Under the pieces are notes generated by a model. That model saw nothing but the letters and a program-made list of their open reading frames with translations, did not search any database and was not told the DNA's origin. From Anabaena catenula FACHB-362 (GTDB taxonomy: Bacteria > Cyanobacteriota > Cyanobacteriia > Cyanobacteriales > Nostocaceae), in contig NZ_JACJTQ010000001.1 in assembly GCF_014698735.1 (NCBI RefSeq), positions 310,001 through 374,000 of the forward strand: 64,000 nucleotides of DNA, written 5' to 3'. Both the position numbers and the translations under genes were made by a program. This document shows positions 10,144-20,760 of the stretch, piece by piece; positions within the stretch are counted from its first letter, which is position 1; every line of letters starts with the position of its first letter.

Positions 10144-10719
10144 CTAAAAAGATGAACCTGACTCTTGTAAAAACTCTTCTTCCTCTGTGGTAGAAATACG
10201 TCCCAAAATTTGGTTACGGTGAGGAAAGCGCCCAAAACGGGAAATTATTTTCATATGCTCAAAAGCATACTCAATCGCACTCAGACTTTCGGGATCATGA
10301 CTAAGTTGCTGAAATAACTTCACACATTGACGCTGATGAGCTAAGTTTTCACTATGTTCAAAAGGTAAGTAAATAAACCAGCGTTGTACAGGCAATAATT
10401 CGCGATCGTAACCTTGTGCAACAGCGTGTTGTGCTGCTGAGAGTGCTTCCCAGTCAGTAGCAAAGGCTTCTGGAGTATCACGAAAAATATTTCGGGGAAA
10501 TTGATCTAGCAATAAAATCAAAGCTAGACAGGTTTCGGGTGTATTAATCCAATCATCTAAATATCCTGTCGCTGCTTTTTGGTAATCTTCGATAAACCTG
10601 GTGCGGATTTCTTCGTCAACATCTGGTTGTTTGCTAAACCAAAATTTCTGGGGTTTACCGTAATTTGGTTCATCAGGATGACCAAACCAAAATTCCAAAA
10701 TAGTTTTTGCCTTTGACAT
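10144..10719 (-). CDS. DUF924 family protein
   Basis: A 191-residue soluble protein matching the DUF924 (YpfI-like, TPR-like helical) family. The diagnostic pieces are ILEFWFGHP at the start, KFWFSKQPDVDEEIRTRF, LILLLDQFPRNIFR, RWFIYLPFEHSE and the FGRFPHRNQILGR stretch near the end. The family is widespread in bacteria and eukaryotes, but its biochemical role is not settled. The start ATG at 10719 gives the usual short lead. It lies five bases downstream of the SRPBCC gene on the same strand, so the two are likely co-transcribed and end at the hairpin at 10103-10125. Confidence 0.9.
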   Translation of the reverse strand: MSKAKTILEFWFGHPDEPNYGKPQKFWFSKQPDVDEEIRTRFIEDYQKAATGYLDDWINTPETCLALILLLDQFPRNIFRDTPEAFATDWEALSAAQHAVAQGYDRELLPVQRWFIYLPFEHSENLAHQRQCVKLFQQLSHDPESLSAIEYAFEHMKIISRFGRFPHRNQILGRISTTEEEEFLQESGSSF

Positions 10720-10724
10720 TGCGA

Positions 10725-11282
10725 TTATTGACTATTACAAAGCACTTGTCGCATTTTACGCATATTTGTAGGTAATTCCAAACTCATTGCTTGTTGAATG
10801 AATATTGAAGGGATGGGAATATTCGGTGTGGCTTGGACTGAATAAGCGAGTAAAGTACCATTACCCAAATCTTTCAGGTCTAAATTGGCATGAAAATCTT
10901 GAAAACTTCCTTTTTCCATCCTAAATTGAATTTGTTGTCCCAGCACTTCGACGACGTTCAGGTAAATTTCAACTTGGGCTGTAAAAAATAAAAAGGCTTT
11001 TTGTGCTGTTTGATACAGAAATTTGACATCACCTTTAGATGTAATTTCGCTTTTGGTAATATCAGGAAAATATTGTACCCAACGAGGGTAATCAGTGATT
11101 TGCTGCCATACATTTGATCGCATCAATGGTACATACATACTCGCAGTAACAGCACCACCCCAGGTAGTATGCGATCGCGTTTGCAGCAAAATTTCACCCT
11201 GGATTAGCGACTTTTGCTTATCTTGACTCCAAAGCATATCAGAACCTTTAATAGTTAAGTCTGAGATATCAAACGCAGACAT
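10725..11282 (-). CDS. SRPBCC (START/polyketide cyclase-like) family protein
   Basis: A 185-residue protein with the helix-grip pattern of the SRPBCC superfamily (coenzyme Q-binding/cyclase-dehydrase type): VWQQITDYPRWVQYFPDITKSEI near residues 57-80, repeated beta-strand segments, and a long C-terminal amphipathic helix. These proteins enclose hydrophobic ligands, but the ligand here cannot be told. No signal peptide is visible. It precedes the DUF924 gene by five bases and begins with an ATG at 11282. Confidence 0.75.
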   Translation of the reverse strand: MSAFDISDLTIKGSDMLWSQDKQKSLIQGEILLQTRSHTTWGGAVTASMYVPLMRSNVWQQITDYPRWVQYFPDITKSEITSKGDVKFLYQTAQKAFLFFTAQVEIYLNVVEVLGQQIQFRMEKGSFQDFHANLDLKDLGNGTLLAYSVQATPNIPIPSIFIQQAMSLELPTNMRKMRQVLCNSQ

Positions 11283-11920
11283 ATTGACTAGAGTTACTCC
11301 TCAACAAACCGTGAACAGTTGTCTTGTTTAGCTTCCATATCGGTCAAATTATCCCATATCTGAAGGTGGCAGGTTTCAGACATCCTCTAAATCCCCATGA
11401 CGAACTGAGGTTACTTGTAACTGATTGCAAGCATCTACCGAACCGGGAGGGGAAACTGCAAACGATGAGGTTTGATAGATTTCACCACACTCAATTCTAA
11501 TTACAGTTCAATTTGGATATTTTCTGGACATGATCTAAATTTAAGTTAATTCTGATTGAGTATTTTTTTAACCGTGTTTAATATAACACAATTCCCCAAA
11601 ATAATACTTAATAAATTTGGTAAAAACAGGCTAGTAACGCTTGCTGGAAATGAAAAATGAAAAAAGCAGATGACACAAGCTTTTCAGGAATTTTCAAACC
11701 TAAATGTAGGGCTGAATGCCTGACTACGAGCCAATTTGGAAATTTGTTATTTTACTTAACATAGTTTGATTTCTTTTCGCCTATCAACTTAACAGCTAGA
11801 ATGACTATCAAGTGGTAATTATTAGGGAACCGAGCGGTGATGCAGAGAGTTTTTTTGATCAACAATTAGCCAGACTCCATATCATATCTCATTTGTAGTT
11901 TGATTTAAGAGGAAAATAGG
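11283..11920. other. Long intergenic region, no gene recognised
   Basis: About 640 bases between divergent genes. I found no credible reading frame, tRNA or hairpin terminator. The part from about 11340 to 11480 is richer in GC than its surroundings and could hold a small RNA or a decayed gene, but no known RNA motif is evident. Confidence 0.3.
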
Positions 11921-12115
11921 ATGAATCAATCTTCCATAAATCGCAAATTAACCCAAATATTTGGCATCCTTCTCGGTATGGGAATAGCTACTTGGATACT
12001 TAGAGGCTTTGGTATTCTCACATTTCTTCCCGGTGGTGTGATTTGGCTATTGTTGTTGGGAGCGATCGCAGTAGGGATTTTCAGTTACTTTCAAAGGATA
12101 TGGTGGCGTTTTTAA
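11921..12115 (+). CDS. Small two-helix membrane protein, 64 aa
   Basis: A short polar N-terminus (MNQSSINRKLTQ) is followed by two hydrophobic helices, about residues 12-30 (FGILLGMGIATWILRGFGIL) and 36-56 (LPGGVIWLLLLGAIAVGIF). A basic/aromatic tail (FQRIWWRF) ends the chain, a pattern typical of a small inner- or thylakoid-membrane protein. AAGAGGA stands about nine bases upstream of the ATG, which supports translation. I recognise no family. It stands alone, about 230 bases upstream of the rubredoxin gene on the same strand. Confidence 0.65.
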   Translation: MNQSSINRKLTQIFGILLGMGIATWILRGFGILTFLPGGVIWLLLLGAIAVGIFSYFQRIWWRF

Positions 12116-12343
12116 TATCTGTCGGCAGATATAAGCATAGATGTTGAGCTAAAAATATAATTACTATAAAGAATCTGCTCACAATCTCTTTAAAACTCTT
12201 TAAAAGAATTGTGGCTCACCAATATCAAGACTAATTATATCCAGTCCGGTTAATTGCTGATCAAAAAATACTCTGCGTCAGAGCGTCAGTCCTAATAATA
12301 AGTAGTCAACCGGACACGATATTATTTATTAAGGCGCACAAAA

Positions 12344-12508
12344 ATGCAAAAGTATGTATGCAGCATTTGTGGATACGAATATGACCCCGAAGTAGGGGAT
12401 GCTGATGGTGGAATAGAACCAGGAACAGCCTTTGAAGACATTCCAGATGATTGGGTGTGTCCAGTTTGTGGTGCAACAAAAGAAAACTTTGAAGCAGTGG
12501 AAGAGTGA
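12344..12508 (+). CDS. Rubredoxin
   Basis: A 54-residue protein, a small one-iron electron carrier. Two CxxCG knuckles, [15 protein letters not shown] near the start and [12 protein letters not shown] near the end, supply the four Cys ligands of the iron. The [11 protein letters not shown] stretch between them is the usual rubredoxin signature. It is short and soluble, unlike the membrane-anchored RubA involved in photosystem assembly, which carries a C-terminal helix. An AAGG Shine-Dalgarno-like sequence precedes the ATG. The next gene on the same strand, 43 bases downstream, encodes a flavoprotein that might share the transcript. A functional pairing is only an inference. Confidence 0.95.
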   Translation: MQKYVCSICGYEYDPEVGDADGGIEPGTAFEDIPDDWVCPVCGATKENFEAVEE

Positions 12509-12551
12509 AAATAACAGCTAACCTAGTTAAGTAGGTGCTATTGAGATATTT

Positions 12552-13784
<1,233 letters not shown>

Positions 13785-14345
13785 AGACTAAATAACATCA
13801 CTACCAAGCGTAGAATCAAGTCATTTATTTACATTACATCTCTCAATTCTATAAAAGTCATGAGGTGTGGGCATCTTGCCCATCATCTTTATTCGCTAAT
13901 AAGCCCGTGTTTTTACAGAGTATTTATCTCAATTTTTATTATTGATCATTCTATTCTAGAAGTAAAACAAGTATTCAGTATTTACCCGCCTAACTTTGGT
14001 TAAGCATCACAGTCGGTTTTGTTTAATCTAAAATTAAAATAATTAAGCTAATGTAAAAAAAATGGTTATGTTTATTCACTTCATACATATAGTATGATAC
14101 TATCCATAGATAGAAATATGATAATTTAATACTTTATGCACAAATATAATCCTTTAGATAGGTGCTTAAAGTTAAAAAAATTAATCAGTTTCAACTAGCT
14201 AAATCAGAAACCCATTTTTAACAATCGAAAAACTGCTTATGCAATGCTTTGCAAGCAATAAAATTCGGGGTATAAAAAAATAGTTTCATACAGTAGTAAT
14301 ACGTATTAAGACTTAATTGTGAGTGCATTAACAGGGACACTACCA
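13785..14345. other. AT-rich region upstream of the exopolysaccharide cluster
   Basis: About 560 bases, increasingly AT-rich towards the right, with no credible gene. It presumably carries the promoter of the polysaccharide operon that starts at about 14346. No box could be assigned with confidence. Confidence 0.35.
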
Positions 14346-15770
14346 ATGGATAATCAAAGCTTACTCAGTAATAGCCTCAGTGAAGCTGAATTAGATTTGC
14401 GCGCACCTAGTTTCGCTAGAATCCGTAAAGGAAAATGGTGGCTGCGATCAGTCATACTAACTTCAGTAGATACTACTCTATTATCAATTGCTTGGATATC
14501 ATCTCAATATCGTTTACCGTGGGTTGGACAGAACAAGTATTCAGCCATGTTGATAGCTATTTTTATTCAAATAGCATCACTATACTTTCAAGGTAATTAT
14601 GAACCAGGCACAAAACGTGCTAACTATGGGAATATTATCAAAACACTATTTTTTGCCCATAGTGTGATCTTAATGTTCAGCTTTTTATATCAACCAATTG
14701 AAGATATGAAACAGCCAACATTAATGATTTTTTGGTTGATGAGTACATCTTTTGTTTGTGCTGGTAGATTAGCAATAAACATTGGTCTTGAATATCTGCG
14801 TAAAAAGAAAGGAATTGGTTGTAATCCAGTTTTTATAATTTGTGATGCCCAAGACAAAGAACAAGTTTTTAGCTTTATCAAAAAAGAAAATCGTTACATT
14901 ATAGCTGGGAGTGATAACTCTAAATGTCTAGATAAAGATAATCGCCAAAAAACTTTAGAGACGCTCAATAAACTGGGAGTCACGGAAGTATTTATTTCTT
15001 GGAGTGCTATCCAAGATAGAATGTTTTTGTGTTGGTTATTTCAAGCATCAGGTATTACACTACATCTTTTACCTGTAGAACTAAAAGCAATTTACCGAGA
15101 TATAGAAATACACAATGTCGGAGGTATGAATTGTTTAAGTTTTATGTGTCCAGTAATTATTGGTAAAGATTTCTGGATTAAGCGTATTTTCGATGTTTGT
15201 TTTGCGACTTTATTCCTAATCTTTACGTTTCCTGTGTATTTAACCATTGCTATAGCCATCAAATTAGACTCTCCAGGTTCAGTATTTTATAGACAAACCC
15301 GCATAGGTTTACACGGCAAGAAATTTAAAGTTTGGAAATTCCGTACCATGAGACCTGACGCAGACAAACTGCAAAAAGAATTAGAAGCATTAAATGAAGT
15401 CAAAGACGGTATTATCTTCAAAATCAAAGATGATCCTCGGATCACCCGTGTAGGTAAATTTCTCCGTCGTTATAGCTTAGACGAACTACCCCAACTATTT
15501 AATGTTGTCCTTGGAGAAATGAGTCTAGTCGGTCCTCGTCCTTTACCTATCAGAGACGTAGACAAATTTTCCGAACGCCATTTTATTCGTCAAGAAGTCT
15601 TACCAGGAGTAACAGGAATGTGGCAAGTTTCAGGACGTTCTGACATTTTAGACTTTGAACAAATCATTAAGCTTGACCTTAGATACATTGAAAACTGGTC
15701 ACTGTTGTTAGATTTTCAGATTTTGTTAAAAACAGTGCAGGTAGTTTTGAACAAAGAAGGAGCTTATTAA
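14346..15770 (+). CDS. Initiating sugar transferase (polyprenyl glycosylphosphotransferase)
   Basis: Begins exopolysaccharide repeat-unit synthesis by moving a sugar-1-phosphate from a nucleotide sugar to undecaprenyl phosphate at the cytoplasmic membrane. The N-terminal half carries four to five hydrophobic helices, and a Rossmann-like CoA-binding-type segment follows. The C-terminal half is a complete bacterial sugar transferase domain: KRIFDVCFATLFLIFTFPVYL membrane hairpin, FYRQTRIGLHGKKFKVWKFRTM, SLDELPQLFNVVLGEMSLVGPRP, GVTGMWQVSGRS. An ATG at 14346, with AGGGA eight bases upstream, gives 474 residues. The frame also reaches a GTG at 14319. It is the first gene of the polysaccharide cluster, all genes of which lie on the plus strand. 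Confidence 0.9.
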   Translation: MDNQSLLSNSLSEAELDLRAPSFARIRKGKWWLRSVILTSVDTTLLSIAWISSQYRLPWVGQNKYSAMLIAIFIQIASLYFQGNYEPGTKRANYGNIIKTLFFAHSVILMFSFLYQPIEDMKQPTLMIFWLMSTSFVCAGRLAINIGLEYLRKKKGIGCNPVFIICDAQDKEQVFSFIKKENRYIIAGSDNSKCLDKDNRQKTLETLNKLGVTEVFISWSAIQDRMFLCWLFQASGITLHLLPVELKAIYRDIEIHNVGGMNCLSFMCPVIIGKDFWIKRIFDVCFATLFLIFTFPVYLTIAIAIKLDSPGSVFYRQTRIGLHGKKFKVWKFRTMRPDADKLQKELEALNEVKDGIIFKIKDDPRITRVGKFLRRYSLDELPQLFNVVLGEMSLVGPRPLPIRDVDKFSERHFIRQEVLPGVTGMWQVSGRSDILDFEQIIKLDLRYIENWSLLLDFQILLKTVQVVLNKEGAY

Positions 15771-15811
15771 AAAATGACAAATACTATGGAAATCATCCAT
15801 GTGGTGGAAAT

Positions 15812-16819
15812 ATGAATCCTGAGATATCAGTCATTATTCCTGCCTATAATACAGAAAAATATATAGCCAAAGCTATTAAATCTGTATTACAACAAACCAT
15901 TGACAACTTAGAAATAATTATAGTAGATGATGCTTCGAGTGATTGGACAGTAGCAATAGCCAAAAGTTTTACTAATTCACGAGTTAAAGTGCTAGTTAAT
16001 TCAGAAAATCTGGGTGCTGCTGCTGCACGCAACCGCGCTATTAGAGAAGCAACTGGAAAATGGATTGCTGTTTTAGATGCAGATGATTGGTATGCTCCTG
16101 AAAGGCTAGAAAAATTAGTGCATATAGCATCCACAGAAAATGCAGACATGATTGCTGATGATTTATATCTGATTAAAGAGGGTGAAGATGATCCCTGGAG
16201 TACCCTAATTAAAGAGAGTGGAGAATGTATTCGCAGTACCAAGCAAATAGACTCAGTATATTTTGTCGAAACAGATGTATATGGACAAAGAGGGCTACAT
16301 TTGGGGATATCAAAACCTTTGTTTAGACGAGAATTTCTGATTCAAAATCATATTCAATATGATCCAAGTGTAAGAATGGGTCAAGATTTTTGGTTATCTT
16401 TGACTTGTCTAGTCAGAGGAGCGCGTTTTTTGCTTGTCCCAGAACCATATTATTTTTATCTTTCTCGCTCAGGTTCTTTAGTATATGGCTCTAAAATAGC
16501 TCGTCTTACTCAAAGTTGTCATAAACTTGCAGATTTTGTAGAAGAAGAGGATATAGCTACCAAACAACCCCGGTTATACACTGCATTATCCAGGAATTAT
16601 ACAGTGTTTAAAAGGTATTTATCCTACTACAGTGTTATAGAACCACTAAAGAAAAAAAAATGGTTAACGGCTTTGAAGGAAATGCTAAAAAATCCCTATT
16701 TTTTTATACATTTGTTGCTTAGAATTCCTGGTATTGTAAATCGTCGAATACAGCGTTATTTGCTTGGCAATGAAGCATCATACGAAATGTTTTACCGTAG
16801 TAAAAAAACTAAAACATAG
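15812..16819 (+). CDS. Family 2 glycosyltransferase
   Basis: A GT-A fold glycosyltransferase of 335 residues. The N-terminal ISVIIPAYNTEKYIAKAIKSVLQQ segment and VDDASSDWT bind the nucleotide sugar. VLDADDWYAP at ~88-97 is the DxD metal-binding motif. No membrane helix is obvious, so it probably acts at the cytoplasmic membrane face on the lipid-linked repeat unit. The acceptor and donor sugars cannot be read from the sequence. It starts 41 bases after the initiating transferase with GGTGG upstream of the ATG, and ends three bases before the flippase gene. Confidence 0.9.
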   Translation: MNPEISVIIPAYNTEKYIAKAIKSVLQQTIDNLEIIIVDDASSDWTVAIAKSFTNSRVKVLVNSENLGAAAARNRAIREATGKWIAVLDADDWYAPERLEKLVHIASTENADMIADDLYLIKEGEDDPWSTLIKESGECIRSTKQIDSVYFVETDVYGQRGLHLGISKPLFRREFLIQNHIQYDPSVRMGQDFWLSLTCLVRGARFLLVPEPYYFYLSRSGSLVYGSKIARLTQSCHKLADFVEEEDIATKQPRLYTALSRNYTVFKRYLSYYSVIEPLKKKKWLTALKEMLKNPYFFIHLLLRIPGIVNRRIQRYLLGNEASYEMFYRSKKTKT

Positions 16820-16822
16820 ATA

Positions 16823-18253
16823 ATGACAAAGCCAAAGCTGCTTAAAAATTCTCTTTCACTATTAGTAAATAGGTTAACTCAAGGAGTTGCCACCTTTGTC
16901 CTCACCACAGTCATAGCTCGTAATTTAGGAGCTGATGAATTAGGGCAATACATACTCGCAATCAGCTATTACTATATCTTTGTAACTTTTGTGGGACAAG
17001 GGTTAAAAACCTTATTTACGCGAGAACTAGCAAGGGAAGCAGAAGCAACACCAGTTTATTTGGTGAGTGGTACTTTCTTGCAACTGATTTTAAGTATCAT
17101 CGGTTATGTGTTATTAGTCTCTGTGGTGTTTATACTCCCCTACAGTCCTGACACCTCAATGGTTTGCTACATCATGGGGTTAGCAGTCATACCCTTTGCG
17201 CTTTCCAATATTACAGAAGCAATTTTCCAAGCGCAAGAAAATATGCACTTGATAGCCATCACTACCGTACCAATTTACATACTACGCACAGCAATAATGA
17301 TATGGATTATCAACCTTAAATATTCAGTCAATCATATTGCCGGAATCATGGTGATTTCCGAAATATTAGTTTTGGTAATACAATGGATTTTCCTAGTACA
17401 GACAATTAAACCAGCTTGGCAGATTAATAAAGATTTTATGTTCAAATCTCTATATTCTGTCCGCACATTTTTTGCCATCGATGCATCTGGAATCATTGCT
17501 AGTAAAATGGATGTTCTCTTAATCTCCCTGCTAGGAAGTGAGTTTCTGGTTGGTCTTTATGGCATGATTGGACAATTAATGCAGCCCTTCATGATTGTTT
17601 CTAATAGTGTTTCTCTAGCAGCCTTTCCAGCCATGTCAAAAGCAGTAGCTATAGGAAAAGAAAAACAAAAAAAAGAAACAGAAAATGTTCTGGAAATTTT
17701 ACTTGTCATTTCACTTCCCTTTATTATGGGAGTATTATTTTTTGCTGATGAATTACTTGTATTAATTTATAACGATCCTAAATTTCTTCAAGCCAATTTA
17801 CCTTTACAAATTAATGTATTAACCCTAGTTACGTCGCCATTTATTCGTTCATTTGGCTATCTACTCGTAGCTAATGGACTGGAAAAGTACAATCTATTGG
17901 AAGTAATTATCACTACTGTTTCCGGAGGGTTATCAGGTGTAGTGTTAATTTCTCAATACAAGTTAATCGGTGCAGCACTAATGAAAATAGTCATGTCTAT
18001 TAGTGCTTGCGGGTTACTAACTTATGCCGTGTATAATCGCCTATTTTTACTAAATTTATGGCGAATTATGCGTCGTCCACTGCTTGTGAGTGTTTTCATG
18101 TTAATGATATTTTTAGTCTTCAAAAAAATCCAATTAGATTTTTTATTAACTCTCACTGTATCAACTCTTGCTTATATTGTTTTAGTTTCTTTACTATTTA
18201 TGAGTGATTTTGGAGGATTTAATTCTCTGTTGCAGAAAATATCAAGAAAATAA
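16823..18253 (+). CDS. Polysaccharide flippase, Wzx/oligosaccharide exporter family
   Basis: A polytopic membrane protein of 476 residues with about 12-14 hydrophobic helices. It starts with the NSLSLLVNRLTQGVATFVLTTVIARNLGADELGQY pattern characteristic of the MATE-like/MurJ-Wzx exporter superfamily. It would move the lipid-linked repeat unit across the cytoplasmic membrane in the Wzy-dependent pathway. It follows the glycosyltransferase by three bases, and its stop codon overlaps the next start (TAATG), indicating translational coupling. Confidence 0.88.
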   Translation: MTKPKLLKNSLSLLVNRLTQGVATFVLTTVIARNLGADELGQYILAISYYYIFVTFVGQGLKTLFTRELAREAEATPVYLVSGTFLQLILSIIGYVLLVSVVFILPYSPDTSMVCYIMGLAVIPFALSNITEAIFQAQENMHLIAITTVPIYILRTAIMIWIINLKYSVNHIAGIMVISEILVLVIQWIFLVQTIKPAWQINKDFMFKSLYSVRTFFAIDASGIIASKMDVLLISLLGSEFLVGLYGMIGQLMQPFMIVSNSVSLAAFPAMSKAVAIGKEKQKKETENVLEILLVISLPFIMGVLFFADELLVLIYNDPKFLQANLPLQINVLTLVTSPFIRSFGYLLVANGLEKYNLLEVIITTVSGGLSGVVLISQYKLIGAALMKIVMSISACGLLTYAVYNRLFLLNLWRIMRRPLLVSVFMLMIFLVFKKIQLDFLLTLTVSTLAYIVLVSLLFMSDFGGFNSLLQKISRK

Positions 18254-19434
18254 TGACACATCTGATTTTCAGATTATTTACAATCATTCTATTGTCCATA
18301 ACTCTCTATATAAAGAAAATGAAAATTAAAGTTGCTCTGCTATATTTTTGCTTTGATGACTATACTATTGAACTAGCTAATAGTTTAGTAAATTATGTTG
18401 ATTTAACTCTAATTCAACAAGAAAAAAGTTCTAACGCTTGCAAAGGTGTCCTTGATCCACGCATTCCTGTACTAACATTTAAAAAACCAGATATGCGCTA
18501 TCCAAGCAACATCCTAGCTATGGGTGAAATGATGCGCTTGATTGACAAAGTAGCCCCAGATGTACTGCACGTACAAGAAACTAACGATATCTGGTATTTA
18601 TCCACGCTTTTATTGAATAAGATGCCTCCTTTAGTGACAACTATTCACGATCTTTTTTCCCATCCAGGTGATAAGCAAAAAGTATTTGCTTCTGATTATA
18701 CTCGACCTATTGCTTTTTACCGTTCCCAACAATTAATTGTTCACACTCACATACATAAAAAAACTCTGAATGAAAAATTTCGTATCCCTAATCATCACAT
18801 TAATGTTCTCCCACATGGTGAACTAGGTAGTTTGTACAAACGCCGTGTTTCTAACAATGACAATATAGCTAAAGAACCATATACTTTGCTATTTTTTGGA
18901 CGGATTTGGCCATACAAAGGATTGAAATATCTGATTGAAGCAATGCCATTAATCGCAGAACAAATACCCGAAGTCAAGCTAATTATTGCTGGACGAGGAG
19001 AAAATATGGAACAATACTTTCCTGATGGTTATAATTCACAACACTATGAGATCCTCAATCATTTTATTAGTGATCAAGAAGTAGTTAGTTTATTTGCACG
19101 TAGTACCATTACGGTTTTGCCCTATATTGAAGCCTCACAAAGTGGTGTAGCTGCTCTTTCCTATGGCATGGGAACCCCAGTTGTTGCATCTGATCTAGGG
19201 GGATTAAGTGAAATAGTTAGACATCAACAAGATGGGTTATTAGTTCCACCTCGCGATGTTAATGCACTAGCAGAATCCATCATTTCTCTTTTAAAAGACA
19301 ATCAATTATACAAAAAGATACAAAATGCAACTATTACCCGCTGTCAAGAAGATTTGAATTGGTCAAATATCGCCGAACAAACTTTGGCAGTTTACCATCA
19401 ATTAGCACTGACAAAATCAAGTAAATTTTATTAG
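18253..19434 (+). CDS. Family 4 glycosyltransferase
   Basis: A GT-B fold retaining glycosyltransferase. The C-terminal domain carries LLFFGRIWPYKGLKYLIEAMP, VKLIIAGRGE and a sugar-nucleotide site of the GT4 type (EASQSGVAALSYGMGTPVVASDLGGLSEIV). The ATG at 18253 overlaps the flippase stop by one base and would add a hydrophobic N-terminal stretch (FRLFTIILLSITLYI) unusual in this soluble family. The ATG at 18319, in front of MKIKVALLYF, gives a more normal 371-residue protein. The choice is open: the overlap favours 18253, the protein chemistry 18319. Confidence 0.88.
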   Translation: MTHLIFRLFTIILLSITLYIKKMKIKVALLYFCFDDYTIELANSLVNYVDLTLIQQEKSSNACKGVLDPRIPVLTFKKPDMRYPSNILAMGEMMRLIDKVAPDVLHVQETNDIWYLSTLLLNKMPPLVTTIHDLFSHPGDKQKVFASDYTRPIAFYRSQQLIVHTHIHKKTLNEKFRIPNHHINVLPHGELGSLYKRRVSNNDNIAKEPYTLLFFGRIWPYKGLKYLIEAMPLIAEQIPEVKLIIAGRGENMEQYFPDGYNSQHYEILNHFISDQEVVSLFARSTITVLPYIEASQSGVAALSYGMGTPVVASDLGGLSEIVRHQQDGLLVPPRDVNALAESIISLLKDNQLYKKIQNATITRCQEDLNWSNIAEQTLAVYHQLALTKSSKFY

Positions 19435-19440
19435 TAAATT

Positions 19441-20760
19441 ATGAAAATTTCATTAAAAGATTTTGAATATGGATTTACTGTATTTGCCTTAATGATTTAT
19501 TTAGGAGGAATTGTACTTCTTGTCCTCTCTGGAGGTGCAAATGAAAGTGATGTGGCAGTTAACTACAGTACAGCACCATTGCAAATCATATATTTGTTTA
19601 TTTATTTTATTACTATCCTATTAATAGCTTCAAGATGGAAAAAAAATATTTTCGTCTTCAGGAAAAACCGTTTTATTTGGCTATTATTAATAGTTGCTGT
19701 TATATCAGTTTTTTGGTCTTTCTCACCTGGAGATACAAAAAAAGAGACATTCAAATTGATTTGCTCAAGTTTATTTGGGGTTTACTTGGCTACACGCTAC
19801 ACTTTGAAACAGCAAGTACAAATACTGGGAGTAACTTTTGGGTTAGCTGTTATCCTCAGCTTTCTATTTGCTGTTGGATTACCTAAATATGGAATTATGG
19901 GTGGGGTTCATGCTGGTAAATGGCGGGGAATATTTATGCACAAGAATGGTCTTGGGTCAAATATGGTGTTAAGCTGTATCGTATTTTTAAACCTGGCTAT
20001 GAGTGCAAAGAAAAAAGCTTGGATTTATTGGTGTGGCTGTGGTTTATCTATACTTTTAATTTTACTTGCTGCTTCTACAGCATCCCTAGTCAATTTAGTA
20101 ATACTAATAGCAATTTTCTTTATTTTAAGAGCTTTATGGTTACCTTATCAACTAATGATACCTACAATCACGGGTATATTCAGTGCAGGTCTAACTTTCT
20201 TATTCTGGTTCAAAGAAAACCAAGATTTGATATTTGGCGCGTTGGGCAAAGATTCCAACTTAAGTGGCAGGGGAGATTTGTGGTCTCTTGTCTATGACAT
20301 GATTTGGAAAGAACCTTGGTTGGGATATGGGTATGGCGGTTTCTGGCAAGGTTGGAATGGAGAGTCTGCTTATATTTGGTTTGCCGAACCCTGGACTCCA
20401 ACCCATCCCCACAGCGGTTTTCTAGCTTTGTGGCTAGATTTAGGCTTATTAGGACTATCAATATTCTGGATCGCATTTGTGATCAGTTCTATTAGATCAT
20501 TATTGATAGTGCGGTTATATAGAACAGAAGAATATCTTTTCCCAGCAATAATGATGACTTACATAATATTAGTTAACTTAGCTGAAACTTCATTATTTGA
20601 TGGTAATAAAACTTGGATAATGTATATATCATTTTCCTGCTCAACAGTTATCACATTAAATGAACATAAAAATAAAAAAATCACAAAGTCAATTACAAAC
20701 ACAGAATTCAGTTACTTGATGGGAGGTGAGAAAAATGCAAATCATCATGCTAGGAGCTAG
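19441..20760 (+). CDS. O-antigen ligase/polymerase family membrane protein (Wzy-like)
   Basis: A 439-residue polytopic protein with about ten hydrophobic helices. The large loop between the later helices contains GRGDLWSLVYDMIWKEPWLGYGYGGF and an HPHSGFLALWLDLGLLGLS segment. These are the conserved loop features of the Wzy_C/WaaL (O-antigen polymerase/ligase) superfamily. In this setting, next to a flippase and a Wzc kinase, it most likely polymerises the exopolysaccharide repeat units on the periplasmic side. Sequence alone cannot separate polymerase from ligase. Its 3' end overlaps the next gene by 26 bases. Confidence 0.85.
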   Translation: MKISLKDFEYGFTVFALMIYLGGIVLLVLSGGANESDVAVNYSTAPLQIIYLFIYFITILLIASRWKKNIFVFRKNRFIWLLLIVAVISVFWSFSPGDTKKETFKLICSSLFGVYLATRYTLKQQVQILGVTFGLAVILSFLFAVGLPKYGIMGGVHAGKWRGIFMHKNGLGSNMVLSCIVFLNLAMSAKKKAWIYWCGCGLSILLILLAASTASLVNLVILIAIFFILRALWLPYQLMIPTITGIFSAGLTFLFWFKENQDLIFGALGKDSNLSGRGDLWSLVYDMIWKEPWLGYGYGGFWQGWNGESAYIWFAEPWTPTHPHSGFLALWLDLGLLGLSIFWIAFVISSIRSLLIVRLYRTEEYLFPAIMMTYIILVNLAETSLFDGNKTWIMYISFSCSTVITLNEHKNKKITKSITNTEFSYLMGGEKNANHHARS